From positions 496,001 to 560,000 of the forward strand of contig JAWQEG010000084.1 in assembly GCA_033782935.1 (NCBI GenBank): 64,000 bases of DNA, given 5' to 3'. The translations under genes were made by a program, and so were the position numbers. Shown piece by piece: positions 33,956 to 47,627 of this stretch. This DNA is from Petrolisthes cinctipes. Lineage: Eukaryota; Arthropoda; Malacostraca; Decapoda; Porcellanidae. Below the pieces are notes generated by a model. That model saw only the letters and a program-made list of their open reading frames with translations. It was not told the origin of the DNA and searched no databases. The stretch's first letter is position 1. Each line of letters starts with the position of its first letter.

Positions 33956-34947
33956 ATGTTAGAGTATTTTCAAAATACAGGCCAAAAACATACTGAAAAT
34001 CGATCTTTTAGGTGCCCAAAAGTCGATATGTGCATGCATCTTCTGTACCCGTTTATATCTCAAATTCTTTCCCTAAACACCCGAAAAATCGATATTTTGG
34101 GGTCCCAGAAACGATCTGTACATGCCTACTCCGTGTTAGAGTATTTTCAAAATTCAGGCCCAAAACATGCTGAAAATCGATATTTTTGGTGCCCAAAGTC
34201 AATATGTGCATGTATCTTCTGTACCCTTTTATATCTCAAATTCAGGCTCAAAACACCCGAAAATTCAATATTTTGGGGTCCCAGAAGCAATCTGTACATG
34301 CCTACTCAGTGCTAGAATATTTTCAAAATATAGGCTAAAAACATGCTAAAAATCGATCTTTTAGGTGCCAAAAAGTCGATATCTCAAATTCAGTCCCAAA
34401 ACACCCGAGAAATCGATATTTAGGGGTCCCAGAAGCGATCTGTACATGCCTACTCCGTGTTAGAGTATTTTCAAAATACATGCTCAAAACATACTGAAAA
34501 TCGATCTTTTAGGTGCACAAAAGTCGATATGTGCATGCATCTTCAGTACCCGTTTATATCTCAAATTCAGGCTCAAAACACCCGAAAATTCAATATTTTG
34601 GGGTCCCAGAAGAAATCTGTACATGCCTATTCAGTGTTAGAGTATTTTAAAAATACTGGCCCAAAATATGCTGAAAATCGATATTTTAGATGCCAAAAGT
34701 CAATATGTGCATGTATCTTCTGTACCCGTTTATATCTCAAATTCAGGCTCAAAACACCCGAAAATTCAATATTTTGGGGTCCCAGAAGCAATCTGTACAG
34801 TGCTAGAATATTTTCAAAATATAGGCTAAAAACATGCTAAAAATCGATCTTTTAGGTGCCAAAAAGTCGATATCTCAAATTCAGTCCCAAAACACCATAA
34901 AATTCGATATTTAGGGGTCCCAGAAGCGATCTGTACATGCCTACTCC
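33956..34947 (+). repeat. B and A trimers (501, 491 bp)
   Basis: Units at 33956 and 34457. Local changes include AAATTCTTTCCC (34063), GAAAAATCGATATTTT (34082), TACCCTTTTATATC (34222), ACCCGAGAAATCG (34405), GTATTTTAAAAATACTGG (34641) and ACACCATAAAATTC (34893). Confidence 0.87.
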
Positions 34948-37580
34948 GTGTTAGAGTATTTTCAAAATACATGCTCAAAACATACTGAAAATCGATCTTT
35001 TAGGTGCACAAAAGTCGATATGTGCATGCATCTTCAGTACCCGTTTATATCTCAAATTCAGGCTCAAAACACCCGAAAATTCAATATTTTGGGGTCCCAG
35101 AAGCAATCTGTACATGCCTACACAGTGCTAGAATATTTTCAAAATATAGGCTAAAAACATGCTGAAAATCGACATTTTAGGTGCCAAAAAATCGATATCT
35201 CAAATTCAGTCCCAAAACACCCGAAAATTCGATATTTAGAGGTCCCAGAAGCGATCTGTACATGCCTACTCCGTGTTAGAGTATTTTCAAAATACAGGCC
35301 AAAAACATACTGAAAATCGATCTTTTAGGTGCACAAAAGTCGATATGTACATGCATCTTCTGTACCCGTTTATATCTCAAATTCTGGCCCTAAACACCCG
35401 AAAATTCGATATTTTGGGGTCCCAGAAGCGATCTGTACATGCCTACTCCGTGTTAGAGTATTTTCAAAATTCAGGCCGAAAACATGCTGAAAATCGATAT
35501 TTTTGGTGCCCAAAGTCAATATGTGCATGTATCTTCTGTACCCGTTTATATCTCAAATTCAGGCTCAAAACACCCGAAAATTCAATATTTTGGGGTCCCA
35601 GAAGCAATCTGTACAGTGCTAGAATATTTTCAAAATATAGGCTAAAAACATGCTAAAAATCGATCTTTTAGGTGCCAAAAAGTCGATATCTCAAATTCAG
35701 TCCCAAAACACCCGAAAATTCGACATTTAGGGGTCCCAGAAGCGATCTGTACATGCCTACTCCGTGTTAGAGTATTTTCAAAATACATGCTCAAAACATA
35801 CTGAAAATCGATCTTTTAGGTGCACAAAAGTCGATATGTGCATGCATCTTCAGTACCCGTTTATATCTCAAATTCAGGCTCAAAACACCCGAAAATTCAA
35901 TATTTTGGGGTCCCAGAAGCAATCTGTACATGCCTACACAGTGCTAGAATATTTTCAAAATATAGGCTAAAAACATGCTGAAAATCGACATTTTAGGTGC
36001 CAAAAAATCGATATCTCAAATTCAGTCCCAAAACACCCGAAAATTCGATATTTAGAGGTCCCAGAAGGTATCTGTACATGCCTACTCCGTGTTAGAGTAT
36101 TTTCAAAATACATGCTCAAAACATCCTGAAAATCGATCTTTTAGGTGCACAAAAGTCGATATGTGCATGCATCTTCAGTACCCGTTTATATCTCAAATTC
36201 AGGCTCAAAACACCCAAAAATTCGATATTTTGGGGTCCCAAAAGCAATCTGTACATGCCTACTCAGTGTTAGAGTATTTCAAAATTCAGGCCCAAAACAT
36301 GCTGAAAATCGATCTTTTAGGTGCACAAAAGTCGATATGTGCATGCATCTTCAGTACCCGTTTATATCTCAAATTCAGGCTCAAAACACCCGAAAATTCG
36401 ATATTTTGGGTTCCCAGAAGCAATCTGTACATGCCTACTCAGTGTTAGAGTATTTTCAAAATACTGGCCCAAAACATGCTGAAAATCGATATTTTATATG
36501 CCCAAAGTCAATATGTGCATATATCTTCTGTACCCGTTTATATCTCAAATTCAGGCTCAAAACACCCGAAAATTCAATATTTTGGGGTCCCAGAAGCAAT
36601 CTGTACATGCCTACACAGTGCTAGAATATTTTCAAAATATAGGCCCAAAAAATGCTAAAAATCGACATTTTAGGTGCCAAAAAATCGATATCTCAAATTC
36701 AGTCCCAAAACACCCGAAAATTCGATATTTAGAGGTCCCAGAAGCGATCTGTACATGCCTACTCCGTGTTAGAGTATTTTCAAAATTCAGGCCCAAAACA
36801 TGCTGAAAATCGATATTTTTGGTGCCCAAAGTCAATATGTGCATGTATCTTCTGTACCCGTTTATATCTCAAATTCAGGCTCAAAACACCTGAAAATTCA
36901 ATATTTTGGGGTCCCAGAAGCAATCTGTACAGTGCTAGAATATTTTCAAAATATAGGCAAAAAACATGCTAAAAATCGATCTTTTAGGTGCCAAAAAGTC
37001 AATATATATAATTCAGTCCCAAAACACCCGAAAATTCGATATTTAGGGGTCCCAGAAGCGATCTGTACATGCCTACTCCGTGTTAGAGTATTTTCAAAAT
37101 ACATGCTCAAAACATACTGAAAATCGATCTTTTAGGTGCACAAAAGTCGATATGTGCATGCATTTTCAGTACCCGTTTATATCTCAAATTCAGGCTCAAA
37201 ACACCCGAAAATTCAATATTTTGGGGTCCCAGAAGCAATCTGTACATGCCTACTCAGTGTTAGAGTATTTTCAAAATACAGGCCCAAAACATGCTGAAAA
37301 TCGATATTTTAGATGCCCAAAGTCAATATGTGCATGTATCTTCTGTACCCGTTTATATCTCAAATTCAGGCTCAAAACACCCGAAAATTCAATATTTTGG
37401 GGTCCCAGAAGCAATCTGTACATGCCTACTCAGTGCTAGAATATTTTCAAAATATAGGCTAAAAACATGCTAAAAATCGATCTTTTAGGTGCCAAAAAGT
37501 CGATATCTCAAATTCAGTCCCAAAACTCCCGAAAATTCGATATTTAGGGGTCCCAGAAGCGATCTGTACATGCCTACTCC
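34948..37580 (+). repeat. Segmental duplication, left copy (325, 491, 325, 677, 314, 501 bp)
   Basis: Units at 34948, 35273, 35764, 36089, 36766 and 37080. The first three recur at 38573-39713 (offset 3625), the next two at 40215-41205 (offset 4126), and the last at 41708 (offset 4628). Shared private variants include ATGTACATGCATCTTCTG, TTCGACATTTAGGG, GAGTATTTCAAAATTC, TGGGTTCCCAG, GTGCATATATC, GGCCCAAAAAATGC and GCATTTTCAGTAC. The tetramer at 36089 has monomers at 36089, 36266, 36442 and 36618; the second is an M2/M1 chimera. Confidence 0.87.
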
Positions 37581-38572
37581 GTGTTAGAGTATTTTCAAAA
37601 TACATGCTCAAAACATACTGAAAATCGATCTTTTAGGTGCACAAAAGTCGATATGTGCATGCATCTTCAGTACCCGTTTATATCTCAAATTCAGGCTCAA
37701 AGCACCCAAAATTCGATATTTTGGGGTCCCAGAAGCAATCTGTACATGCCTACTCAGTGTTAGAGTATTTTCAAAATTCAGGCCCAAAACATGCTGAAAA
37801 TCGATCTTTTAGGTGCCCAAAAGTCGATATGTGCATGCATCTTCAGTACCCGTTTATATCTCAAATTCAGGCTCAAAACACCCGAAAATTCAATATTTTG
37901 GGGTCCCAGAAGCAATCTGTACATGCCTACACAGTGCTAGAATATTTTCAAAATATAGGCCCAAAACATGCTAAAAATCGACATTTTAGGTGCCAAAAAA
38001 TCGATATCTCAAATTCAGTCCCAAAACACCCGAAAATTCGATATTTAGAGGTCCCAGAAGCGATCTGTACATGCCTACTCCGTGTTAGAGTATTTTCAAA
38101 ATACAGGCCAAAAACATACTGAAAATCGATCTTTTAGGTGCCCAAAAGTCGATATGTGCATGCATCTTCTGTACCCGTTTATATCTCAAATTCTGGCCCT
38201 AAACACCCGAAAATTCGATATTTTGGGGTCCCAGAAGCGATCTGTACATGCCTACTCCGTGTTAGAGTATTTTCAAAATTCAGGCCCAAAACATGCTGAA
38301 AATCGATATTTTTGGTGCCCAAAGTCAATATGTGCATGTATCTTCTGTACTCGTTTATATCTCAAATTCAGGCTCAAAACACCCGAAAATTCAATATTTT
38401 GGGGTCCCAGAAGCAATCTGTACAGTGCTAGAATATTTTCAAAATATAGGCTAAAAACATGCTAAAAATCGATCTTTTAGGTGCCAAAAAGTCGATATCT
38501 CAAATTCAGTCCCAAAACACCCGAAAATTCGATATTTAGGGGTCCCAGAAGCGATCTGTACATGCCTACTCC
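37581..38572 (+). repeat. Spacer trimers between the two copies (501, 491 bp)
   Basis: Units at 37581 and 38082. The first has M1 of 176 bp (AAAGCACCCAAAATTCG) and a second monomer (37757) that starts as M2-B but continues as M1 (ATCTTTTAGGTGCCC, CTTCAG). Its M3 carries AGGCCCAAAACATGC where other M3 copies have AGGCTAAAAACATGC, a variant also seen near 42724. Confidence 0.85.
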
Positions 38573-41500
38573 GTGTTAGAGTATTTTCAAAATACATGCT
38601 CAAAACATACTGAAAATCGATCTTTTAGGTGCACAAAAGTCGATATGTGCATGCATCTTCAGTACCCGTTTATATCTCAAATTCAGGCTCAAAACACCCG
38701 AAAATTCAATATTTTGGGGTCCCAGAAGCAATCTGTACATGCCTACACAGTGCTAGAATATTTTCAAAATATAGGCTAAAAACATGCTGAAAATCGACAT
38801 TTTAGGTGCCAAAAAATCGATATCTCAAATTCAGTCCCAAAACACCCGAAAATTCGATATTTAGAGGTCCCAGAAGCGATCTGTACATGCCTACTCCGTG
38901 TTAGAGTATTTTCAAAATACAGGCCAAAAACATACTGAAAATCGATCTTTTAGGTGCACAAAAGTCGATATGTACATGCATCTTCTGTACCCGTTTATAT
39001 CTCAAATTCTGGCCCTAAACACCCGAAAATTCGATATTTTGGGGTCCCAGAAGCGATCTGTACATGCCTACTCCGTGTTAGAGTATTTTCAAAATACAGG
39101 CCCAAAACATGCTGAAAATCGATATTTTTGGTGCCCAAAGTCAATATGTGCATGTATCTTCTGTACCCGTTTATATCTCAAATTCAGGCTCAAAACACCC
39201 GAAAATTCAATATTTTGGGGTCCCAGAAGCAATCTGTACAGTGCTAGAATATTTTCAAAATATAGGCTAAAAACATGCTAAAAATCGATCTTTTAGGTGC
39301 CAAAAAGTCGATATCTCAAATTCAGTCCCAAAACACCCGAAAATTCGACATTTAGGGTTCCCAGAAGCGATCTGTACATGCCTACTCCGTGTTAGAGTAT
39401 TTTCAAAATACATGCTCAAAACATACTGAAAATCGATCTTTTAGGTGCACAAAAGTCGATATGTGCATGCATCTTCAGTACCCGTTTATATCTCAAATTC
39501 AGGCTCAAAACACCCGAAAATTCAATATTTTGGGGTCCCAGAAGCAATCTGTACATGCCTACTCAGTGCTAGAATATTTTCAAAATATAGGCTAAAAACA
39601 TGCTGAAAATCGATCTTTTAGGTGCCAAAAAATCGATATCTCAAATTCAGTCCCAAAACACCCGAAAATTCGATATTTAAAGGTCTTAGAAGGTATCTGT
39701 ACATGCCTACTCCGTGTTAGAGTATTTTCAAAATACAGGCCAAAAACATACTGAAAATCGATCTTTTAGGTGCCCAAAAGTCGATATGTGCATGCATCTT
39801 CTGTACCCGTTTATATCTCAAATTCTGGCCCTAAACACCCGAAAATTCGATATTTTGGGGTCCCAGAAGCGATCTGTACATGCCTACTCCGTGTTAGAGT
39901 ATTTTCAAAATTCAGGCCCAAAACATGCTGAAAATCGATATTTTTGGTGCCCAAAGTCAATATGTGCATGTATCTTCTGTACCCGTTTATATCTCAAATT
40001 CAGGCTCAAAACACCCGAAAATTCAATATTTTGGGGTCCCAGAAGCAATCTGTACATGCCTACTCAGTGCTAGAATATTTTCAAAATATAGGCTAAATAC
40101 ATGCTAAAAATCGATCTTTTAGGTGCCAAAAAGTCGATATCTCAAATTCAGTCCCAAAACACCCGAAAATTCGATATTTAGGGGTCCCAGAAGCGATCTG
40201 TACATGCCTACTCCGTGTTAGAGTATTTTCAAAATACATGCTCAAAACATACTGAAAATCGATCTTTTAGGTGCACAAAAGTCGATATGTGCATGCATCT
40301 TCAGTACCCGTTTATATCTCAAATTCAGGCTCAAAATACCCAAAAATTCGATATTTTGGGGTCCCAAAAGCAATCTGTACATGCCTACTCAGTGTTAGAG
40401 TATTTCAAAATTCAGGCCCAAAACATGCTGAAAATCGATCTTTTAGGTGCACAAAAGTCGATATGTGCATGCATCTTCAGTACCCGTTTATATCTCAAAT
40501 TCAGGCTCAAAACACCTGAAAATTCGATATTTTGGGTTCCCAGAAGCAATCTGTACATGCCTACTCAGTGTTAGAGTATTTTCAAAATTCTGGCCCAAAA
40601 CATGCTGAAAATCGATATTTTAGATGCCCAAAGTCAATATGTGCATATATCTTCTGTACCCGTTTATATCTCAAATTCAGGCTCAAAACACCCGAAAATT
40701 CAATATTTTGGGGTCCCAGAAGCAATCTGTACATGCCTACACAGTGCTAGAATATTTTCAAAATATAGGCCCAAAAAATGCTAAAAATCGACATTTTAGG
40801 TGCCAAAAAATCGATATCTCAAATTCAGTCCCAAAACACCCGAAAATTCGATATTTAGAGGTCCCAGAAGCGATCTGTACATGCCTACTCCGTGTTAGAG
40901 TATTTTCAAAATTCAGGCCCAAAACATGCTGAAAATCGATATTTTTGGTGCCCAAAGTCAATATGTGCATGTATCTTCTGTACCCGTTTATATCTCAAAT
41001 TCAGGCTCAAAACACCTGAAAATTCAATATTTTGGGGTCCCAGAAGCAATCTGTACAGTGCTAGAATATTTTCAAAATATAGGCAAAAAACATGCTAAAA
41101 ATCGATCTTTTAGGTGCCAAAAAGTCGATATATCAAATTCAGTCCCAAAACACCCGAAAATTCGATATTTAGGGGTCCCAGAAGAGATCTGTACATGCCT
41201 ACTCCGTGTTAGAGTATTTTCAAAATACAGGCCAAAAACATACTGAAAATCGATCTTTTAGGTGCACAAAAGTCGATATGTGCATGCATCTTCTGTACCC
41301 GTTTATATCTCAAATTCTGGCCCTAAACACCCGAAAATTCGATATTTTGGGGTCCCAGAAGCAATCTGTACATGCCTACTCCGTGTTAGAGTATTTTCAA
41401 AATTCAGGCCCAAAACATGCTGAAAATCGATATTTTTGGTGCCCAAAGTCAATATGTGCATGTATCTTCTGTACCCGTTTATATCTCAAATTCAGGCTCA

Positions 41501-42198
41501 AAACACCCGAAAATTCAATATTTTGGGGTCCCAGAAGCAATCTGTACATGCCTACTCAGTGCTAGAATATTTTCAAAATATAGGCTAAAAACATGCTAAA
41601 AATCGATCTTTTAGGTGCCAAAAAAGTCGATATCTCAAATTCAGTCCCAAAACACCCGAAAATTCGGTATTTAGGGGTCCCAGAAGCGATCTGTACATGC
41701 CTACTCCGTGTTAGAGTATTTTCAAAATACATGCTCAAAACATACTGAAAATCGATCTTTTAGGTGCACAAAAGTCGATATGTGCATGCATTTTCAGTAC
41801 CCGTTTATATCTCAAATTCAGGCTCAAAACACCCGAAAATTCAATATTTTGGGGTCCCAGAAGCAATCTGTACATGCCTACTCAGTGTTAGAGTATTTTC
41901 AAAATACAGGCCCAAAACATGCTGAAAATCGATATTTTAGATGCCCAAAGTCAATATGTGCATGTATCTTCTGTACCCGTTTATATCTCAAATTCAGGCT
42001 CAAAACACCCGAAAATTCAATATTTTGGGGTCCCAGAAGCAATGTGTACAGTGCTAGAATATTTTCAAAATATAGGCTAAAAACATGCTAAAAATCGATC
42101 TTTTAGGTGCCAAAAAGTCGATATCTCAAATTCAGTCCCAAAACACCCGAAAATTCGATATTTACGGGTCCCAGAAGCGATCTGTACATGCCTACTCC
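38573..42198 (+). repeat. Segmental duplication, right copy with two extra trimers
   Basis: Units: 38573 (325), 38898 (491), 39389 (325), 39714 (501, no counterpart on the left), 40215 (677), 40892 (314), 41206 (502, no counterpart) and 41708 (491). The offset to the left copy steps from 3625 to 4126 to 4628, exactly the lengths of the two extra trimers. The trimer at 39714 is preceded by an M3 with the rare TTAAAGGTCTTAGAAGG. The M3 of 41206 has one extra A. Confidence 0.87.
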
Positions 42199-44160
42199 GT
42201 GTTAGAGTATTTTCAAAATACATGCTCAAAACATACTGAAAATCGATCTTTTAGGTGCACAAAAGTCGATATGTGCATGCATCTTCAGTACCCGTTTATA
42301 TCTCAAATTCAGGCTCAAAACACCCGAAAATTCAATATTTTGGGGTCCCAGAAGCAATCTGTACATGCCTACTCAGTGCTAGAATATTTTCAAAATATAG
42401 GCTAAAAACATGCTAAAAATCGATCTTTTAGGTGCCAAAAAGTCGATATCTCAAATTCAGTCCCAAAACTCCCGAAAATTCGATATTTAGGGGTCCCAGA
42501 AGCGATCTGTACATGCCTACTCCGTGTTAGAGTATTTTCAAAATACATGCTTAAAACATACTGGAAATCGATCTTTTAGGTGCACAAAAGTCGATATGTG
42601 CATGCATCTTCAGTACCCGTTTATATCTCAAATTCAGGCTCAAAACACCCGAAAATTCAATATTTTGGGGTCCCAGAAGCAATCTGTACATGCCTACTCA
42701 GTGCTAGAATATTTTCAAAATATAGGCCCAAAACATGCTAAAAATCGACATTTTAGGTGCCAAAAAATCGATATCTCAAATTCAGTCCCAAAACACCCGA
42801 AAATTCGATATTTAGAGGTCCCAGAAGCGATCTGTACATGCCTACTCCGTGTTAGAGTATTTTCAAAATACAGGACAAAAACATACTGAAAATCGATCTT
42901 TTAGGTGCCCAAAAGTCGATATGTGCATGCATCTTCTGTACCCGTTTATATCTCAAATTATGGCCCTAAACACCCGAAAATTCGATATTTTGGGGTCCCA
43001 GAAGCGATCTGTACATGCCTACTCCGTGTTAGAGTATTTTCAAAATTCAGGCCCAAAACATGCTGAAAATCGATATTTTTGGTGAACAAAGTCAATATGT
43101 GCATGTATCTTCTGTACCCGTTTATATCTCAAATTCAGGCTCAAAACACCCGAAAATTCAATATTTTGGGGTCCCAGAAGCAATCTGTACAGTGCTAGAA
43201 TATTTTCAAAATATAGGCTAAAAACATGCTAAAAATCGATCTTTTAGGTGCCAAAAAGTCGATATCTCAAATTCAGTCCCAAAACACCCGAAAATTCGAT
43301 ATTTAGGGGTCCCAGAAGCGATCTGTACATGCCTACTCCATGTTAGAGTATTTTCAAAATACATGCTCAAAACATACTGAAAATCGATCTTTTAGGTGCA
43401 CAAAAGTCGATATGTGCATGCATCTTCAGTACCCGTTTATATCTCAAATTCAGGCTCAAAACACCCGAAAATTCAATATTTTGGGGTCCCAGAAGCAATC
43501 TGTACATGCCTACACAGTGCTAGAATATTTTCAAAATATAGGCTAAAATTTTAACATGCTGAAAATCGACATTTTAGGTGCCAAAAAGTCGATATCTCAA
43601 ATTCAGTCCCAAAACACCCGAAAATTCGATATTTAGGGGTCCCAGAAGCGATCTGTACATGCCTACTCCGTGTTAGAGTATTTTCAAAATACATGCTCAA
43701 AACATACTGGAAATCGATCTTTTAGGTGCACAAAAGTCGATATGTGCATGTATCTTCAGTACCCGTTTATATCTCAAATTCAGGCTCAAAACACCCGAAA
43801 ATTCAATATTTTGGGGTCCCAGAAGCAATCTGTACATGCCTACTCAGTGTTAGAGTATTTTCAAAATACAGGCCCAAAACATGCTGAAAATCGATATTTT
43901 AGATGCCCAAAGTCAATATGTGCATGTATCTTCTGTACCCGTTTATATCTCAAATTCAGGCTCAAAACACCCGAAAATTCAATATTTTGGGGTCCCAGAA
44001 GCAATCTGTACAGTGCTAGAATATTTTCAAAATATAGGCTAAAAACATGCTAAAAATCGATCTTTTAGGTGCCAAAAAGTCGATATCTCAAATTCAGTCC
44101 CAAAACACCCGAAAATTCGATATTTAGGGGTCCCAGAAGCGATCTGTACATGCGTACTCC
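42199..44160 (+). repeat. Mixed dimers and trimers (325, 325, 491, 330, 491 bp)
   Basis: Units at 42199, 42524, 42849, 43340 and 43670. CATACTGGAAATCG is shared by the M1 monomers at 42524 and 43670. The M3 of 43340-43669 has a 5-bp insertion (GGCTAAAATTTTAACATGC in place of GGCTAAAAACATGC). GGTGAACAAAGTC (43081) recurs near 59271 and 62247. Confidence 0.85.
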
Positions 44161-45829
44161 GTGTTAGAGTATTTTCAAAATACATGCTCAAAACATACTG
44201 AAAATCGATCTTTTAGGTGCACAAAAGTCGATATGTGCATGCATCTTCAGTACCCGTTTATATCTCAAATTCAGGCTCAAAACACCCGAAAATTCAATAT
44301 TTTGGGGTCCCAGAAGCAATCTGTACATGCCTACTCAGTGTTAGAGTATTTTCAAAATACAGGCCCAAAACATGCTGAAAATCGATATTTTAGATGCCCA
44401 AAGTCAATATGTGCATGTATCTTCTGTACCCGTTTATATCTCAAATTCAGGCTCAAAACACCCGAAAATTCAATATTTTGGGGTCCCAGAAGCAATCTGT
44501 ACATGCCTACACAGTGCTAGAATATTTTCAAAATATAGGCTAAAAACATGCTAAAAATCGACATTTTAGGTGCCAAAAAATCGATATCTCAAATTCAGTC
44601 CCAAAACACCCGAAAATTCGATATTTAGAGGTCCCAGAAGCGATCTGTACATGCCTACTCCGTATTAGAGTATTTTCAAAATACAGGCCAAAAACATACT
44701 GAAAATCGATCTTTTAGGTGCACAAAAGTCGATATGTGCATGCATCTTCTGTACCCGTTTATATCTCAAATTCTGGCCCTAAACACGCGAAAATTCGATA
44801 TTTTGGGGTCCCAGAAGCGATCTGTACATGTCTACTCCGTGTTAGAGTATTTTCAAAATTCAGGCATAAAATATGCTGAAAATCGATATTTTTGGTGCCC
44901 AAAGTCAATATGTGCATGTATCTTCTGTACCCGTTTATATCTCAAATTCAGGCTCAAAACACCCGAAAATTCAATATTTTGGGGTCCCAGAAGCAATCTG
45001 TACAGTGCTAGAATATTTTCAAAATATAGGCTAAAAACATGCTAAAAATCGATCTTTTAGGTGCCAAAAAGTCGATATCTCAAATTCAGTCCCAAAACAC
45101 CCGAAAATTCGATATTTAGGGGTCCCAGAAGCGATCTGTACATGCCTACTCCGTGTTAGAGTATTTTCAAAATACAGGCCAAAAACATACTGAAAATCGA
45201 TCTTTTAGGTGCACAAAAGTCGATATGTGCATGCATCTTCTGTACCCGTTTATATCTCAAATTCAGGCTCAAAACACCCGAAAATTCAATATTTTGGGGT
45301 CCCAGAAGCAATCTGTACATGCCTACTCAGTGTTAGAGTATTTTCAAAATACATGCTCAAAACATACTGAAAATCGATCTTTTAGGTGCACAAAAGTCGA
45401 TTGTGCATGCATCTTCAGTACCCGTTTATATCTCAAATTCAGGCTCAAAACACCCGAAAATTCAATATTTTGGGGTCCCAGAAGCAATCTGTACATGCCT
45501 ACTCAGTGTTAGAGTATTTTCAAAATACAGGCCCAAAACATGCTGAAAATCGATATTTTAGATGCCCAAAGTCAATATGTGCATGTATCTTCTGTACCCG
45601 TTTATATCTCAAATTCAGGCTCAAAACACCCGAAAATTCAATATTTTGGGGTCCCAGAAGCAATCTGTACATGCCTACACAGTGCTAGAATATTTTCAAA
45701 ATATAGGCTAGAAACATGCTAAAAATCGACATTTTAGGTGCCAAAAAATCGATATCTCAAATTCAGTGCCAAAACACCCGAAAGTTCGATATTTAGGGGT
45801 CCCAGAAGGTATCTGTACATGCCTACTCC
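44161..45829 (+). repeat. Trimer, trimer and tetramer (501, 491, 677 bp); source of the next block
   Basis: Units at 44161, 44662 and 45153. TGCGTACTCC, CTCCGTATTAG, AAACACGCGAAAATTC, CATGTCTACTCC and CAGGCATAAAATATGC occur here and again at 46311-46860. The tetramer 45153 is M1-M1-M2-M3 (monomers at 45153, 45330, 45506, 45682); the second M1 has lost a base at GTCGATTGTGC. Confidence 0.86.
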
Positions 45830-47627
45830 GTGTTAGAGTATTTTCAAAATACAGGCCAAAAACATACTGAAAATCGATCTTTTAGGTGCCCAAAAGTCGA
45901 TATGTGCATGTATCTTCTGTACCCGTTTATATCTCAAATTCTGGCCCTAAACACCCGAAAATTCGATATTTTGGGGTCCCAGAAGCGATCTGTACATGCC
46001 TACTCCGTGTTAGAGTATTTTCAAAATTCAGGCCTAAAACATGCTGAAAATCGATATTTTTGGTGCCCAAAGTCAATATGTGCATGTATCTTCTGTACCC
46101 GTTTATATCTCAAATTCAGGCTCAAAACACCCGAAAATTCAATATTTTGGGGTCCCAGAAGCAATCTGTACAGTGCTAGAATATTTTCAAAATATAGGCT
46201 AAAAACATGCTAAAAATCGATCTTTTAGGTGCCAAAAAGTCGATATCTCAAATTCAGTCCCAAAACACCCGAAAATTCGATATTTAGGGGTCCCAGAAGC
46301 GATCTGTACATGCGTACTCCGTGTTAGAGTATTTTCAAAATACATGCTCAAAACATACTGAAAATCGATCTTTTAGGTGCACAAAAGTCGATATGTGCAT
46401 GCATCTTCAGTACCCGTTTATATCTCAAATTCAGTCTCAAAACACCCGAAAATTCAATATTTTGGGGTCCCAGAAGCAATCTGTACATGCCTACACAGTG
46501 CTAGAATATTTTCAAAATATAGGCTAAAAACATGCTAAAAATCGACATTTTAGGTGCCAAAAAATCGATATCTCAAATTCAGTCCCAAAACACCCGAAAA
46601 TTCGATATTTAGAGGTCCCAGAAGCGATCTGTACATGCCTACTCCGTATTAGAGTATTTTCAAAATACAGGCCAAAAACATACTGAAAATCGATCTTTTA
46701 GGTGCACAAAAGTCGATATGTGCATGCATCTTCTGTACCCGTTTATATCTCAAATTCTGGCCCTAAACACGCGAAAATTCGATATTTTGGGGTCCCAGAA
46801 GCGATCTGTACATGTCTACTCCGTGTTAGAGTATTTTCAAAATTCAGGCATAAAATATGCTGAAAATCGATATTTTTGGTGCCCAAAGTCAATATGTGCA
46901 TGTATCTTCTGTACCCGTTTATATCTCAAATTCATTCTCAAAACACCCGAAAATTCAATATTTTGGGGTCCCAGAAGCAATCTGTACAGTGCTAGAATAT
47001 TTTCAAAATATAGGCTAAAAACATGCTAAAAATCGATCTTTTAGGTGCCAAAAAGTCGATATCTCAAATTCAGTCCCAAAACACCCGAAAATTCGATATT
47101 TAGGGGTCCCAGAAGCGATCTGTACATGCCTACTCCGTGTTAGAGTATTTTCAAAATACAGGCCAAAAACATACTGAAAATCGATCTTTTAGGTGCACAA
47201 AAGTCGATATGTGCATGCATCTTCTGTACCCGTTTATATCTCAAATTCTGGCCCTAAACACCCGAAAATTCGATATTTTGGGGTCCCAGAAGCGATCTGT
47301 ACATGCCTACTCCGTGTTAGAGTATTTTCAAAATTCAGGCCCAAAACATGCTGAAAATCGATATTTTTGGTGCCCAAAGTCAATATGTGCATGTATCTTC
47401 TGTACCCGTTTATATCTCAAATTCAGGCTCAAAACACCCGAAAATTCAATATTTTGGGGTCCCAGAAGCAATCTGTACAGTGCTAGAATATTTTCAAAAT
47501 ATAGGCTAAAAACATGCTGAAAATCGACATTTTAGGTGCCAAAAAATCGATATATCAAATTCAGTCCCAAAACACCCGAAAATTCGATATTTAGGGGTCC
47601 CAGAAGGTATCTGTACATGCCTACTCC
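45830..47627 (+). repeat. Copy of the 44.2-kb block, one M2 shorter (491, 325, 491, 491 bp)
   Basis: Units at 45830, 46321, 46646 and 47137. The offset to the preceding block is 2160 bp before the missing M2 and 1984 bp after it; the 176-bp difference is one M2. Thus 46321-46645 is an M1-M3 version of the trimer 44161-44661. AAATTCATTCTC (46930) and AAATTCAGTCTC (46430) are new in this copy. Confidence 0.86.
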
